A stretch of 7,473 nt of DNA from Campylobacteraceae bacterium UBA1877 (GTDB lineage Bacteria > Campylobacterota > Campylobacteria > Campylobacterales > Campylobacteraceae), in NCBI GenBank assembly GCA_002352945.1, contig DDHL01000115.1:4104-11576 (forward strand), read 5' to 3'. The position numbers were made by a program, and so were the translations under genes. Shown in pieces: positions 1 through 6,461 of this stretch. Position 1 is the stretch's first letter; each line of letters begins with the position of its first letter. Below the pieces are notes generated by a model. That model saw nothing but the letters and a program-made list of their open reading frames with translations. It made no database searches and had not been told where the DNA came from.

Positions 1-1
1 T

Positions 2-556
2 GATCCAAATGTTTTAATTGTGATTGATGGCGCATACCAAGAGTTTGCATCTTTTAAAGATCCAAAAAAGGCTATTGATGTTGCAAATTTGGTTTCAAAA
101 TTTCCAAATGTTTTATATCTTGGGACCTTTTCAAAAGCCTATGGCCTTGGAGGTATGCGTTGTGGATATGGAATTGGGCAACCAGATTTAATAAGAGTTT
201 TGCATAAACTTCGACCACCTTTTAATATTACAACTTTGAGTTTGCGCGCTGCTACTGAGGCATTAAAAGATGAGGAGTTTGTAACTAGGTGCTTACAAGA
301 GAACTTTTCTGAGATGAAAAGATATGAGTCTGAGGCAGAACGTTTGGGTTTTAATTTTATCCAAAGTTATACAAATTTTATCACCTTACGATTTCCAAAA
401 GAAAAAAATGCCACGCAAGTTGTGCAATCGCTCCTAGAACAAGGTATTATTATACGTGATCTAAGTTCATATGGATTGAATGCGGTTAGGGTTACAATTG
501 GAACTCCAGAACAAAATGATCGTTTCTTTGAAGCCTTTTCTCGTGCATACTGTTAG
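2..556 (+). CDS. hisC: Histidinol-phosphate aminotransferase, C-terminal part (5' end outside window)
   Basis: This is a PLP-dependent class I/II (fold type I) aminotransferase of the HisC group. HisC converts imidazole-acetol phosphate plus glutamate to histidinol phosphate in cytosolic histidine synthesis. The frame is already open at base 2 and lacks the N-terminal half, so the true start lies upstream; the GTG at 20 is internal. Visible family landmarks are the Asp that pairs with the PLP pyridine nitrogen and its nearby Tyr (VIDGAYQEF; Asp codon 26-28, Tyr codon 35-37), the Schiff-base Lys in [10 protein letters not shown] (codon 134-136), the following Arg in GGMRCGYG, and the C-terminal substrate-carboxylate Arg in [12 protein letters not shown] (codon 488-490). 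The end, at AYC then TAG, is normal for the family. It sits 12 nt before fliF, an arrangement I recall from Campylobacter. Related aromatic aminotransferases share these motifs, so the exact substrate is inferred. Confidence 0.88.
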   Translation, partial: DPNVLIVIDGAYQEFASFKDPKKAIDVANLVSKFPNVLYLGTFSKAYGLGGMRCGYGIGQPDLIRVLHKLRPPFNITTLSLRAATEALKDEEFVTRCLQENFSEMKRYESEAERLGFNFIQSYTNFITLRFPKEKNATQVVQSLLEQGIIIRDLSSYGLNAVRVTIGTPEQNDRFFEAFSRAYC

Positions 557-557
557 G

Positions 558-571
558 ATGGGAGCTTAATG
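558..571 (+). promoter_or_regulatory. Ribosome binding site of fliF
   Basis: A GGGAG run at 560-564 lies 4 nt before the ATG at 569. It starts just after the hisC stop codon and fixes the fliF start. No promoter is visible in the 12-nt gap, so fliF transcription must come from upstream. Confidence 0.65.
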
Positions 572-2278
572 GATTTTAAAACACTCTTTCACCAAATTGC
601 TACGCTTTTTCAAAACCTCTCCATGAAGCAGCGCATAGTTGCAGGTGCGTCTGTGGCTGTTGTTGTTGGCTTTTTAGTTTTTTTATCTTTCTATCGCGGC
701 GGCGATTCGGGCTATGCAGGATATAGCGTTTTATTTGAAAATACCACCGCAGAAGATTCAGCTTTAATTATCCAACAATTAGAGCAACGCAATGTTCCGT
801 ACAAAGTTCACAATGAAGGAACAATACTTGTGCCAACCGATGTGGTATATAAAGAGCGGATTGCTATCGCAGCTTTGGGCATTCCTAAAAATAGTAAGGT
901 TGGTTATGAAATCTTTGATCAAAGCGAATTTGGTGCAACAGATTTTGAACAGCAAATCAAATATTTACGAGCACTTGAGGGTGAATTAGCCAGAACCATT
1001 GAGAGCTTACAGCCAATTGCAAAAGCAAATGTTCATATAGCTTTGCCAAAAGAGAGTGTTTTTACCGAAAGAGTAACTGCACCTACCGCATCGGTAGTTG
1101 TAGAGATTAAGCCTAATATGCGTTTGCAGACAAAGCAGATTGCTGGAATTAAAAACCTTGTTGCCTCTTCTGTTGTGCGCTTAGAAGCTGAAAATGTAAA
1201 AATTGTAAACCAAGATGGAATCTCCCTAGGAGAAGAAGAGGGCATTTATGAAGATGAGCTCATTCAAAAACAGGTGCGCTATAAACGCGATTTTGAAGCA
1301 GCTTATGAAGAAAAAATTATCAATATGCTTGCTCCAATTATTGGTGGAGTAGACAAAGTAGTTGCTAAGGTTAATATAGACTTTGATTTTTCACAACGTG
1401 AAAGTATGAGTGAAGAGTTTGACCCCGAATCTGTTCCAAGAAGTGAACAGAGCATTGAAGAGTTAAGAGAGGGTAGACGACCTGCAGAAATTGGTGGCGT
1501 GCCAGGAGCGGTTAGTAATATTGGTCCAGTTGAGGGGCTTGAAGATTCTGAGCTTGAAGAGAAGTATTCAAAAAGCTCTATGACGACAAATTACGAAATT
1601 TCAAAAAGAGTTACTAATGTTAAAGGTCAATTTGCCACCATATCGCGAGTGAGTGCCGCTGTTGTTGTAGATGGAAAATATAATTTGGTTGAGGGAGAAG
1701 ATGGGCAAAAAAGATTGGAATTTGTACCGCTTTCACCCGAAGAACTTCAAAGTATTGAATCAATCGTTCGTCAAAGCATTGGATACAATGAGCAAAGAGG
1801 CGATGAAGTAACAGTAAGTAATTTTGAATTTAAGCCACTTCAAGCTGATGGAAAAGTTGCACCTACTGAAACTCTTATTGGTACAATCGACTATTACCTT
1901 AAACCTGTATTTCCACTCTTAAAATACCTTTTGGTTGCTATATTGCTCTTTATATTCTACAAAAAAGTTATTGTTCCATTTAGTGAGCAGATGCTTGAGA
2001 CTCAGCAAGAAGAGGCAGATATGAGCCAATATGTAGAAGAGGAGGAGGATGAAGAAAGCGCTGAAGATACCTTAGAGAAGTTTCGCCAAGCAAGAAAGAA
2101 AGTTGAAGATCAATTGGGAATTGGAGAGGATTTTAATGAAGAGGAGCTGCGCTATGAAGTGCTTCTTGAAAAACTCAAAACCATGGTTAATGATCGCAGC
2201 GAAGATATCGCTTCATTGCTTGAAAACATGATAAAATCAGAATCTGAATATAAACCCCAAGGCAAGGATGGTAAATGA
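569..2278 (+). CDS. fliF: Flagellar MS-ring protein FliF
   Basis: FliF builds the MS-ring (and rotor collar) in the inner membrane, the base of the flagellum around the export gate. The protein has 569 residues, the usual length. There is a short cytoplasmic N-terminus and a first membrane helix at about residues 23-42. The YscJ/FliF ring-building region follows, with the typical stretch around ARTIESLQPIAKANVHIALP at 141-160. The second periplasmic (FliF C) region holds GVPGA at 310-314 and NYEISKRV at 341-348. A second membrane helix spans about 446-464. The cytoplasmic tail is very acidic (around 485-500) and ends in a helical segment that, by family knowledge, binds the N-terminal domain of FliG. 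The stop codon overlaps the fliG start in ATGA (2275-2278), suggesting translational coupling of these two partners. No truncation or frameshift is seen. Confidence 0.97.
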   Translation: MDFKTLFHQIATLFQNLSMKQRIVAGASVAVVVGFLVFLSFYRGGDSGYAGYSVLFENTTAEDSALIIQQLEQRNVPYKVHNEGTILVPTDVVYKERIAIAALGIPKNSKVGYEIFDQSEFGATDFEQQIKYLRALEGELARTIESLQPIAKANVHIALPKESVFTERVTAPTASVVVEIKPNMRLQTKQIAGIKNLVASSVVRLEAENVKIVNQDGISLGEEEGIYEDELIQKQVRYKRDFEAAYEEKIINMLAPIIGGVDKVVAKVNIDFDFSQRESMSEEFDPESVPRSEQSIEELREGRRPAEIGGVPGAVSNIGPVEGLEDSELEEKYSKSSMTTNYEISKRVTNVKGQFATISRVSAAVVVDGKYNLVEGEDGQKRLEFVPLSPEELQSIESIVRQSIGYNEQRGDEVTVSNFEFKPLQADGKVAPTETLIGTIDYYLKPVFPLLKYLLVAILLFIFYKKVIVPFSEQMLETQQEEADMSQYVEEEEDEESAEDTLEKFRQARKKVEDQLGIGEDFNEEELRYEVLLEKLKTMVNDRSEDIASLLENMIKSESEYKPQGKDGK

Positions 2279-3303
2279 TTAAGTTAAATGAGCAGCAAAA
2301 GACTGTTTTTGATGAACTTACCATGGCCGAAAAGGTGGCAATCCTTATGATTCAGCTTGGGGAAGATGCGACAGCAACACTTTTTTCACATATGGATGTG
2401 GATGTTGTAACTGATATATCTCGCTATATTGCTATTGTTAAAAATGTTGATAAACAAGTAGCCGCTGCTGTTTTAGAAGAGTTTTATGCCATCATACAAT
2501 CAAACCAATTTATTAGAAGCGGCGGTATGGAGTATGCCAAAGAGATTTTATACCGTACCTTTGGCCCTGAAGTTGCCCAAAAGATTATGGATAAATTGGC
2601 AAAATCTATGGAAAATACCCAAAGTTTTGGCTATCTTTCTCAAATAAAACCGCAACAGCTAGCAGATTTTATTATAAATGAACATCCTCAAACGATTGCT
2701 CTTATTTTGGCTCATATGGATCCAACAAGTGCAGCCGAGACAATCTCTTTTTTCCCAGATGAGCTGCGCAGTGAAGTTACCATTCGTATGGCAAATTTAG
2801 GAGATATTTCACCCTCAATTATTAAACGGGTTTCAGCAGTTTTAGAAAGTAAACTTGAGTCGCTTACATCTTACAAAGTTGAAGTTGGTGGTCCAAGAGC
2901 TGTTGCTGAAATTCTCAACCGGCTTGGTCAAAAAGCATCTAAAGCAACTATTGGCTACATTGAACAAACTGATGAGAAGCTCGCAACTGTTATTAAAGAG
3001 ATGATGTTTACATTTGAAGATATTATGAAGTTAGACAATAATGGAATTCGAGAAATTTTAAAAGTAGTAGATAAAAAGGATTTGATGGTAGCATTAAAGG
3101 GTGCGGGTGATGATTTGCGTGAGAAGTTTTTACAAAATATGTCACAGCGCGCTTCAGAAGCCTTTATTGAAGAGATGCAGTTTTTAGGAGCGGTGCGGGT
3201 AAAAGATGTGGAAGTTGCACAGCGAAAAATTGTTGATGAAGTTCAAAAACTGGCCGAACAGGGAATTTTACAAGTAGGAGAGGCTGAGGAGATGATTGAG
3301 TAA
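2275..3303 (+). CDS. fliG: Flagellar motor switch protein FliG
   Basis: FliG is the rotor torque ring. It sits on the FliF tail, contacts FliM and pushes against the MotA stator. The protein has 342 residues, in the normal range. The N-terminal FliF-binding domain occupies about 15-105. The middle domain carries EHPQT (136-140), the FliM-contact motif. The C-terminal domain carries MFTF (244-247) and the charged torque helix. All five charges known from E. coli FliG are present at a constant offset of +11: K264, R281, D288, D289 and R297 correspond to K275, R292, E299, E300 and R308, with the two Asp replaced by Glu. The gene starts at ATG 2275 inside the end of fliF, preceded by AAGGAT at 2264-2269. 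Its TAA shares one base with the fliH ATG (TAATG, 3301-3305). Identification is secure. Confidence 0.98.
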   Translation: MIKLNEQQKTVFDELTMAEKVAILMIQLGEDATATLFSHMDVDVVTDISRYIAIVKNVDKQVAAAVLEEFYAIIQSNQFIRSGGMEYAKEILYRTFGPEVAQKIMDKLAKSMENTQSFGYLSQIKPQQLADFIINEHPQTIALILAHMDPTSAAETISFFPDELRSEVTIRMANLGDISPSIIKRVSAVLESKLESLTSYKVEVGGPRAVAEILNRLGQKASKATIGYIEQTDEKLATVIKEMMFTFEDIMKLDNNGIREILKVVDKKDLMVALKGAGDDLREKFLQNMSQRASEAFIEEMQFLGAVRVKDVEVAQRKIVDEVQKLAEQGILQVGEAEEMIE

Positions 3304-4106
3304 TGATTAAAAGCGTAATCTCATCTAGCAATCTATATGAACACAATATTGAACCGTACCGGTTTAAGGTTTTAGGATCTGTAGTTGATCCAAAAAAAAA
3401 GAGTGAGACTGAGCCTAAAAAAGAAAAAGAGCCCAAACCTGTAAAAAAAGAGCCAGAAGCTATGAAAGCAGCTGCAAACAAAGAGCAGTCTGAGGCTTCA
3501 AAACAGCCAGAATCACTCTTTGTAGAGGAGTTGCTTAAAAAGACAGATGAGCTCTCTTCAAATATTGTAAAACTTCAAATGAAGATTGAAAATCAAGAGG
3601 CTGAATTTGAAAAAAGGCTCGCTCAAGAGACTGCTAGAGCTCAAGAGATGGGAGAAAAAATAGGCCAAGAGAAGGCTCAAAAAGCCATGCTTGAATCCCA
3701 TAAGCAGCTTGAAATGCAATTTGGAAAAGCTTTACATGTAATGGAGGAGGCTTATCAATCATTTCAAGCTTTTTTAAAAAAAAGTGAAGCAGAACTCTCA
3801 GAGGCTGCGATTGACATCGCCAAGGAGGTGATAAAAAAAGAGGTTTCAAAGGATGCAGCAAGTGTGAGCATTAGTTTGGCTAAAGCTTTAATGAAAGAAC
3901 TTGCAGATGCTACAAAATTTGAAGTACGTGTTAATCCTAAAACATATGAAGCAGTTAAGGAAGCTTTTGGAGAGTTTGAGCATATTCAAGTAGGAACAAA
4001 CGATGCCATAGCAGAAGGTGGAGTGATTATTTTAAGCGATGCAGGCAATATTGATGGTGCATTGATGGCTCGGTTAGAAAAAGTAAAGCAAATGATGAAA
4101 GAGTAA
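3303..4106 (+). CDS. fliH: Flagellar export ATPase regulator FliH
   Basis: FliH is the peripheral stalk-like partner of the flagellar export ATPase FliI. It holds FliI at the C-ring and export gate in the cytoplasm. The protein has 267 residues. Residues 10-25 (NLYEHNIEPYRFKVLG) form a short aromatic-containing segment. A Lys/Glu-rich low-complexity linker covers about 30-65 and a long coiled coil about 70-140. The coiled coil contains A113-xxx-G117-xxx-G121-xxx-A125, a minimal version of the FliH AxxxG(xxxG)xxxA repeat. The C-terminal V-ATPase subunit E-like domain (about 160-267) contains FEVRVNP and ends EKVKQMMKE. FliH is poorly conserved, so position after fliG adds much support. A GAGGAGAT sequence (3286-3293) precedes the start. 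Two A tracts (3392-3400 and 3776-3783) lie in the coding sequence; see findings. Confidence 0.93.
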   Translation: MIKSVISSSNLYEHNIEPYRFKVLGSVVDPKKKSETEPKKEKEPKPVKKEPEAMKAAANKEQSEASKQPESLFVEELLKKTDELSSNIVKLQMKIENQEAEFEKRLAQETARAQEMGEKIGQEKAQKAMLESHKQLEMQFGKALHVMEEAYQSFQAFLKKSEAELSEAAIDIAKEVIKKEVSKDAASVSISLAKALMKELADATKFEVRVNPKTYEAVKEAFGEFEHIQVGTNDAIAEGGVIILSDAGNIDGALMARLEKVKQMMKE

Positions 4107-4119
4107 TGGAGCAATTATT

Positions 4120-5946
4120 ATGGATTTACATGTAAAAGATAAAAGTATAGAAGAGTTAGAGCAGATATGTCAATCCTTGCGTGATAAGATTTTAAAAACA
4201 GTTAGTAAAAATGGGGGGCATTTAAGTTCAAATATTGGAGCAGTTGAATTAACAGTTGCAATGCATGTTGTTTTTGATGTAGAAAAAGATCCCTTTATTT
4301 TTGATGTAAGCCACCAATCATATGCCCACAAACTTTTAACTAAAAGGTGGGATGAGTTTGAGACTTTAAGAAAATTTGGAGGAATAAGTGGCTATACAAA
4401 GCCGAGCGAATCAAAATACGACTATTTTGTTGCAGGACACAGCTCCACATCTATTTCGCTGGCTCTTGGAGCGGCAAAGGCGATAAGATTAAAAAACCAA
4501 TCGCGTATCCCGGTTGCTCTCATTGGAGATGGCTCCATGAGTGCTGGGATGGTTTATGAAGCTTTGAATGAGTTAGGCGATCGAAAATATCCAGTTGTTA
4601 TTATTTTAAATGACAATGAGATGAGCATTGCTAAACCAATTGGGGCAATTAGTAAGTATCTATCTCAGGTCATGGCTGGGAAACCATACCAAAAATTTAA
4701 GCAAAAAACAGAGCAGCTTCTTCAATACTTTCCAGAGAGTGCAAGCTATATGGCAAGGCGTCTTGAAGAGGGTATAAAGCTCATTACGCCAGGAATGCTT
4801 TTTGAAGAGCTTGGCTTAGAGTATATTGGGCCTGTAAATGGACACGATTTAAAATCTCTTATAGAGACATTTGAGCTTGCTAAAAATATGCAAAAGCCAG
4901 TTATTATCCACGCCCAAACCCTCAAAGGCAAGGGCTATGAAAAAGCTGAAGGCTACTATGAAAGGTGGCATGGCGTTGGGCCTTTTGATTTAAAAAGTGG
5001 AGAAGTTTTAAGAAAATCATCTAAAAAGAGTGCAACAAATCTTTTTAGCGAGGCTTTATTAGAATTGGCCGACGAGCATGAGGATGTAGTTGGAGTAACT
5101 GCTGCAATGCCAAGTGGAACGGGGATGGACAAGCTCATCCAAGCCCATCCTGATCGTTTTTGGGATGTTGCAATCGCTGAACAGCATGCTGTTACATCAA
5201 TGGCCGCAATGGCTAAAGAGGGCTTTAAACCGTTTGTTGCAATCTATTCAACCTTTTTGCAGCGTGCATATGATCAAGTGATTCACGATGTTTGTATAAT
5301 GAATTTAAATGTAGTTTTTGCAATGGATAGGGCAGGCATTGTTGGAGAAGATGGTGAAACACACCAAGGGGCATTTGATATCTCTTATCTTAATGCTATT
5401 CCAAATATTACACTCTTTGCCCCAAGAAGTGATGCTAGCATGAAAGAGGCAGTAAAATACGCATACTCCCATCAAGGCCCTTGCGCATTTCGCTACCCGC
5501 GTGGCGCCTTTTATCCTTGTGGAACCGATGAAGCTAAGCCTTTTGAGTATGGCAAAGGTGAAATCTTAGAAGATGGAAAAGATTTGCTCTTTTTAGGCTA
5601 TGGACAAGGTGTTGGAAGGGCTTGGCTTACAAAACAAGAGCTTTTGGGCACAATGGATCCAGCTTTAGTGGATTTGCGATTTATAAAACCACTTGATGAT
5701 GAACTTTTAACCCAGCTGGCTAAAAAGTTTAAAACGTGGGTGGTTTTTAGCGACTCGGCAGCCAGAGGCGGGGTTGGTGATATTTTATTAAGCTGGCTAA
5801 ACAAAAATGGATTCCATGAGATTAAAGTTATAAGCACAGAGTATAAGGATGCCTTTATCCCCCATGGAAATAGCGCTAAAGTTGAAGAGTATTTAGGGAT
5901 TGATCCAAAAACAGTCGCTGCCAACTTAAAAAATTATAATGGATAA
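4120..5946 (+). CDS. dxs: 1-deoxy-D-xylulose-5-phosphate synthase
   Basis: DXS condenses pyruvate and glyceraldehyde 3-phosphate to 1-deoxy-D-xylulose 5-phosphate using thiamine diphosphate. This is the first step of the MEP isoprenoid pathway and also feeds thiamine and pyridoxal synthesis. The protein has 608 residues, close to the usual ~620. The N-terminal ThDP domain shows SHQSYAHK (64-71), GHSSTS (106-111), GDG (136-138) and ILNDNEMSI (162-170); Asp137 and Asn166 are the expected Mg ligands. YIGPVNGHD and KGKGYEKAE follow. The pyrimidine-binding domain shows AEQHAV with catalytic Glu354 and DRAGIVGEDGETHQG (403-417). RYPRG lies at 458-462, before the C-terminal transketolase-like domain. 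GGAG at 4108-4111 serves as a ribosome site 13 nt after fliH. The normal GHQ appears here as SHQ; all else is standard. Confidence 0.97.
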   Translation: MDLHVKDKSIEELEQICQSLRDKILKTVSKNGGHLSSNIGAVELTVAMHVVFDVEKDPFIFDVSHQSYAHKLLTKRWDEFETLRKFGGISGYTKPSESKYDYFVAGHSSTSISLALGAAKAIRLKNQSRIPVALIGDGSMSAGMVYEALNELGDRKYPVVIILNDNEMSIAKPIGAISKYLSQVMAGKPYQKFKQKTEQLLQYFPESASYMARRLEEGIKLITPGMLFEELGLEYIGPVNGHDLKSLIETFELAKNMQKPVIIHAQTLKGKGYEKAEGYYERWHGVGPFDLKSGEVLRKSSKKSATNLFSEALLELADEHEDVVGVTAAMPSGTGMDKLIQAHPDRFWDVAIAEQHAVTSMAAMAKEGFKPFVAIYSTFLQRAYDQVIHDVCIMNLNVVFAMDRAGIVGEDGETHQGAFDISYLNAIPNITLFAPRSDASMKEAVKYAYSHQGPCAFRYPRGAFYPCGTDEAKPFEYGKGEILEDGKDLLFLGYGQGVGRAWLTKQELLGTMDPALVDLRFIKPLDDELLTQLAKKFKTWVVFSDSAARGGVGDILLSWLNKNGFHEIKVISTEYKDAFIPHGNSAKVEEYLGIDPKTVAANLKNYNG

Positions 5947-5959
5947 AAAATATCTACAA

Positions 5960-5978
5960 ATATAAAATTCTTTTAAAT
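5960..5978 (+). promoter_or_regulatory. Possible AT-rich operator dyad upstream of perR
   Basis: ATATAAAATTCTTTTAAAT is a 19-nt imperfect palindrome centred on 5969. The core is TAAAA-TTC-TTTTA, with one mismatched pair further out. An outer inverted repeat, AAATAT (5958-5963) and ATATTT (5980-5985), surrounds it but has a different centre. A TATAAA -10-like box (5961-5966) lies inside. Fur/PerR sites are AT-rich dyads of this size, and autoregulation of perR is known in C. jejuni, so an autoregulatory site is a reasonable guess. In DNA this AT-rich such dyads also occur by chance. Confidence 0.3.
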
Positions 5979-5988
5979 CATATTTGGG

Positions 5989-5994
5989 CATAAT
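5989..5994 (+). promoter_or_regulatory. Possible -10 box for perR
   Basis: CATAAT matches the TATAAT consensus at five of six positions and would start transcription near 6001. This is very close to the start codon, leaving a leader of about 16 nt. No -35 box is visible, as is usual in this phylum. The alternative TATAAA at 5961-5966 would give a leader of about 43 nt. perR could also be read through from dxs, since no terminator separates them. Confidence 0.3.
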
Positions 5995-6016
5995 AAGGAA
6001 AAGTGAGGAAATGCCT

Positions 6017-6424
6017 ATGAAAAATTATGTACAACTACTCAAAGAACACAACTTAAAAGCTACTCCTCAGCGTATTTCAGTGCTGAAAGCTTTGGGAGAA
6101 CACACTCATCCAACTATTGATGAGCTATTTGAAAAAGTCAGAGAAGAGCATCCGACCGTATCGTTAGCAACAGTGTATAAAAACCTAAATACACTAAAAG
6201 AGGAGGGATTGGTTGCAGAAATCAATACTCCTAATGGCAAAATGAGATATGATATCTTTAGTATGCCTCATATTCATGTTGTTTGTGCAAACTGCGGAAA
6301 AATTGAAGATGTTCCTTGCGACTTAGCTTATGATCAGTATCAAAAAGATATTGAAGCAAAACTTGGAAAGAGTGTTAAACGAGTTGATGTGCTAGCAACT
6401 GTAGAAGCCTGTGATGGTTGCTAG
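6017..6424 (+). CDS. perR: PerR-type peroxide-sensing Fur-family repressor
   Basis: This is a metal-dependent DNA-binding repressor of 135 residues. The winged-helix domain covers about 1-75 (TPQRISVLKAL; SLATVYKNLNTLKEEGLV). The dimerisation domain carries HIHVVCANCG. Residues matching the B. subtilis PerR regulatory metal site are His31, Asp79, His85, His87 and Asp98, at a constant offset of 6 from H37, D85, H91, H93 and D104. Having Asp at 79, where Fur proteins have Glu, supports PerR over Fur. The structural zinc site has Cys90/Cys93 and Cys132/Cys135 (CDGC at the very end). By family knowledge, iron-catalysed oxidation of the His ligands releases DNA and induces peroxide defence. I chose ATG 6017 because GAGGAA (6005-6010) lies 6 nt upstream and the N-terminus then fits the family; ATG 6011 or TTG 5984 would add 2 or 11 residues. 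It follows dxs, as in Campylobacter, and faces the peroxiredoxin gene. Confidence 0.87.
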   Translation: MKNYVQLLKEHNLKATPQRISVLKALGEHTHPTIDELFEKVREEHPTVSLATVYKNLNTLKEEGLVAEINTPNGKMRYDIFSMPHIHVVCANCGKIEDVPCDLAYDQYQKDIEAKLGKSVKRVDVLATVEACDGC

Positions 6425-6430
6425 AAGTTG

Positions 6431-6461
6431 AAGCGGGCTTAAGGGCCCGCTTTTTATTTTT
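6431..6461 (+). terminator. Rho-independent terminator after perR
   Basis: AAGCGGGC (6431-6438) pairs perfectly with GCCCGCTT (6445-6452) around a 6-nt loop, TTAAGG. The T-rich run TTTTTATTTTT (6451-6461) follows. The stem is strongly GC-rich against the local background. It acts on plus-strand transcripts ending perR. Read from the minus strand, the hairpin has no U-tract behind it, so it would terminate prx only weakly. The T-run overlaps the last bases of the prx stop codon. Confidence 0.93.

Noticed and set aside
20..22. GTG as a start codon for the first gene
   Set aside because: The frame is open to base 2 and encodes HisC sequence (DPNVLI) before it. Half the aminotransferase would be missing, so this is an internal Val codon.
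3164..3481. Antisense open frame across the fliG/fliH junction
   Set aside because: It lies opposite two well-supported genes, its composition mirrors their Lys/Glu-rich codons, and no ribosome site or family resemblance is visible. The other antisense frames in fliF, fliH and dxs were rejected for the same reasons.
5984..6016. TTG 5984 or ATG 6011 as the perR start
   Set aside because: TTG has no ribosome site at a suitable distance and adds residues not typical of the family. For ATG 6011 the GAGGAA directly touches the start codon, while ATG 6017 has ideal spacing. ATG 6011 is not fully excluded.
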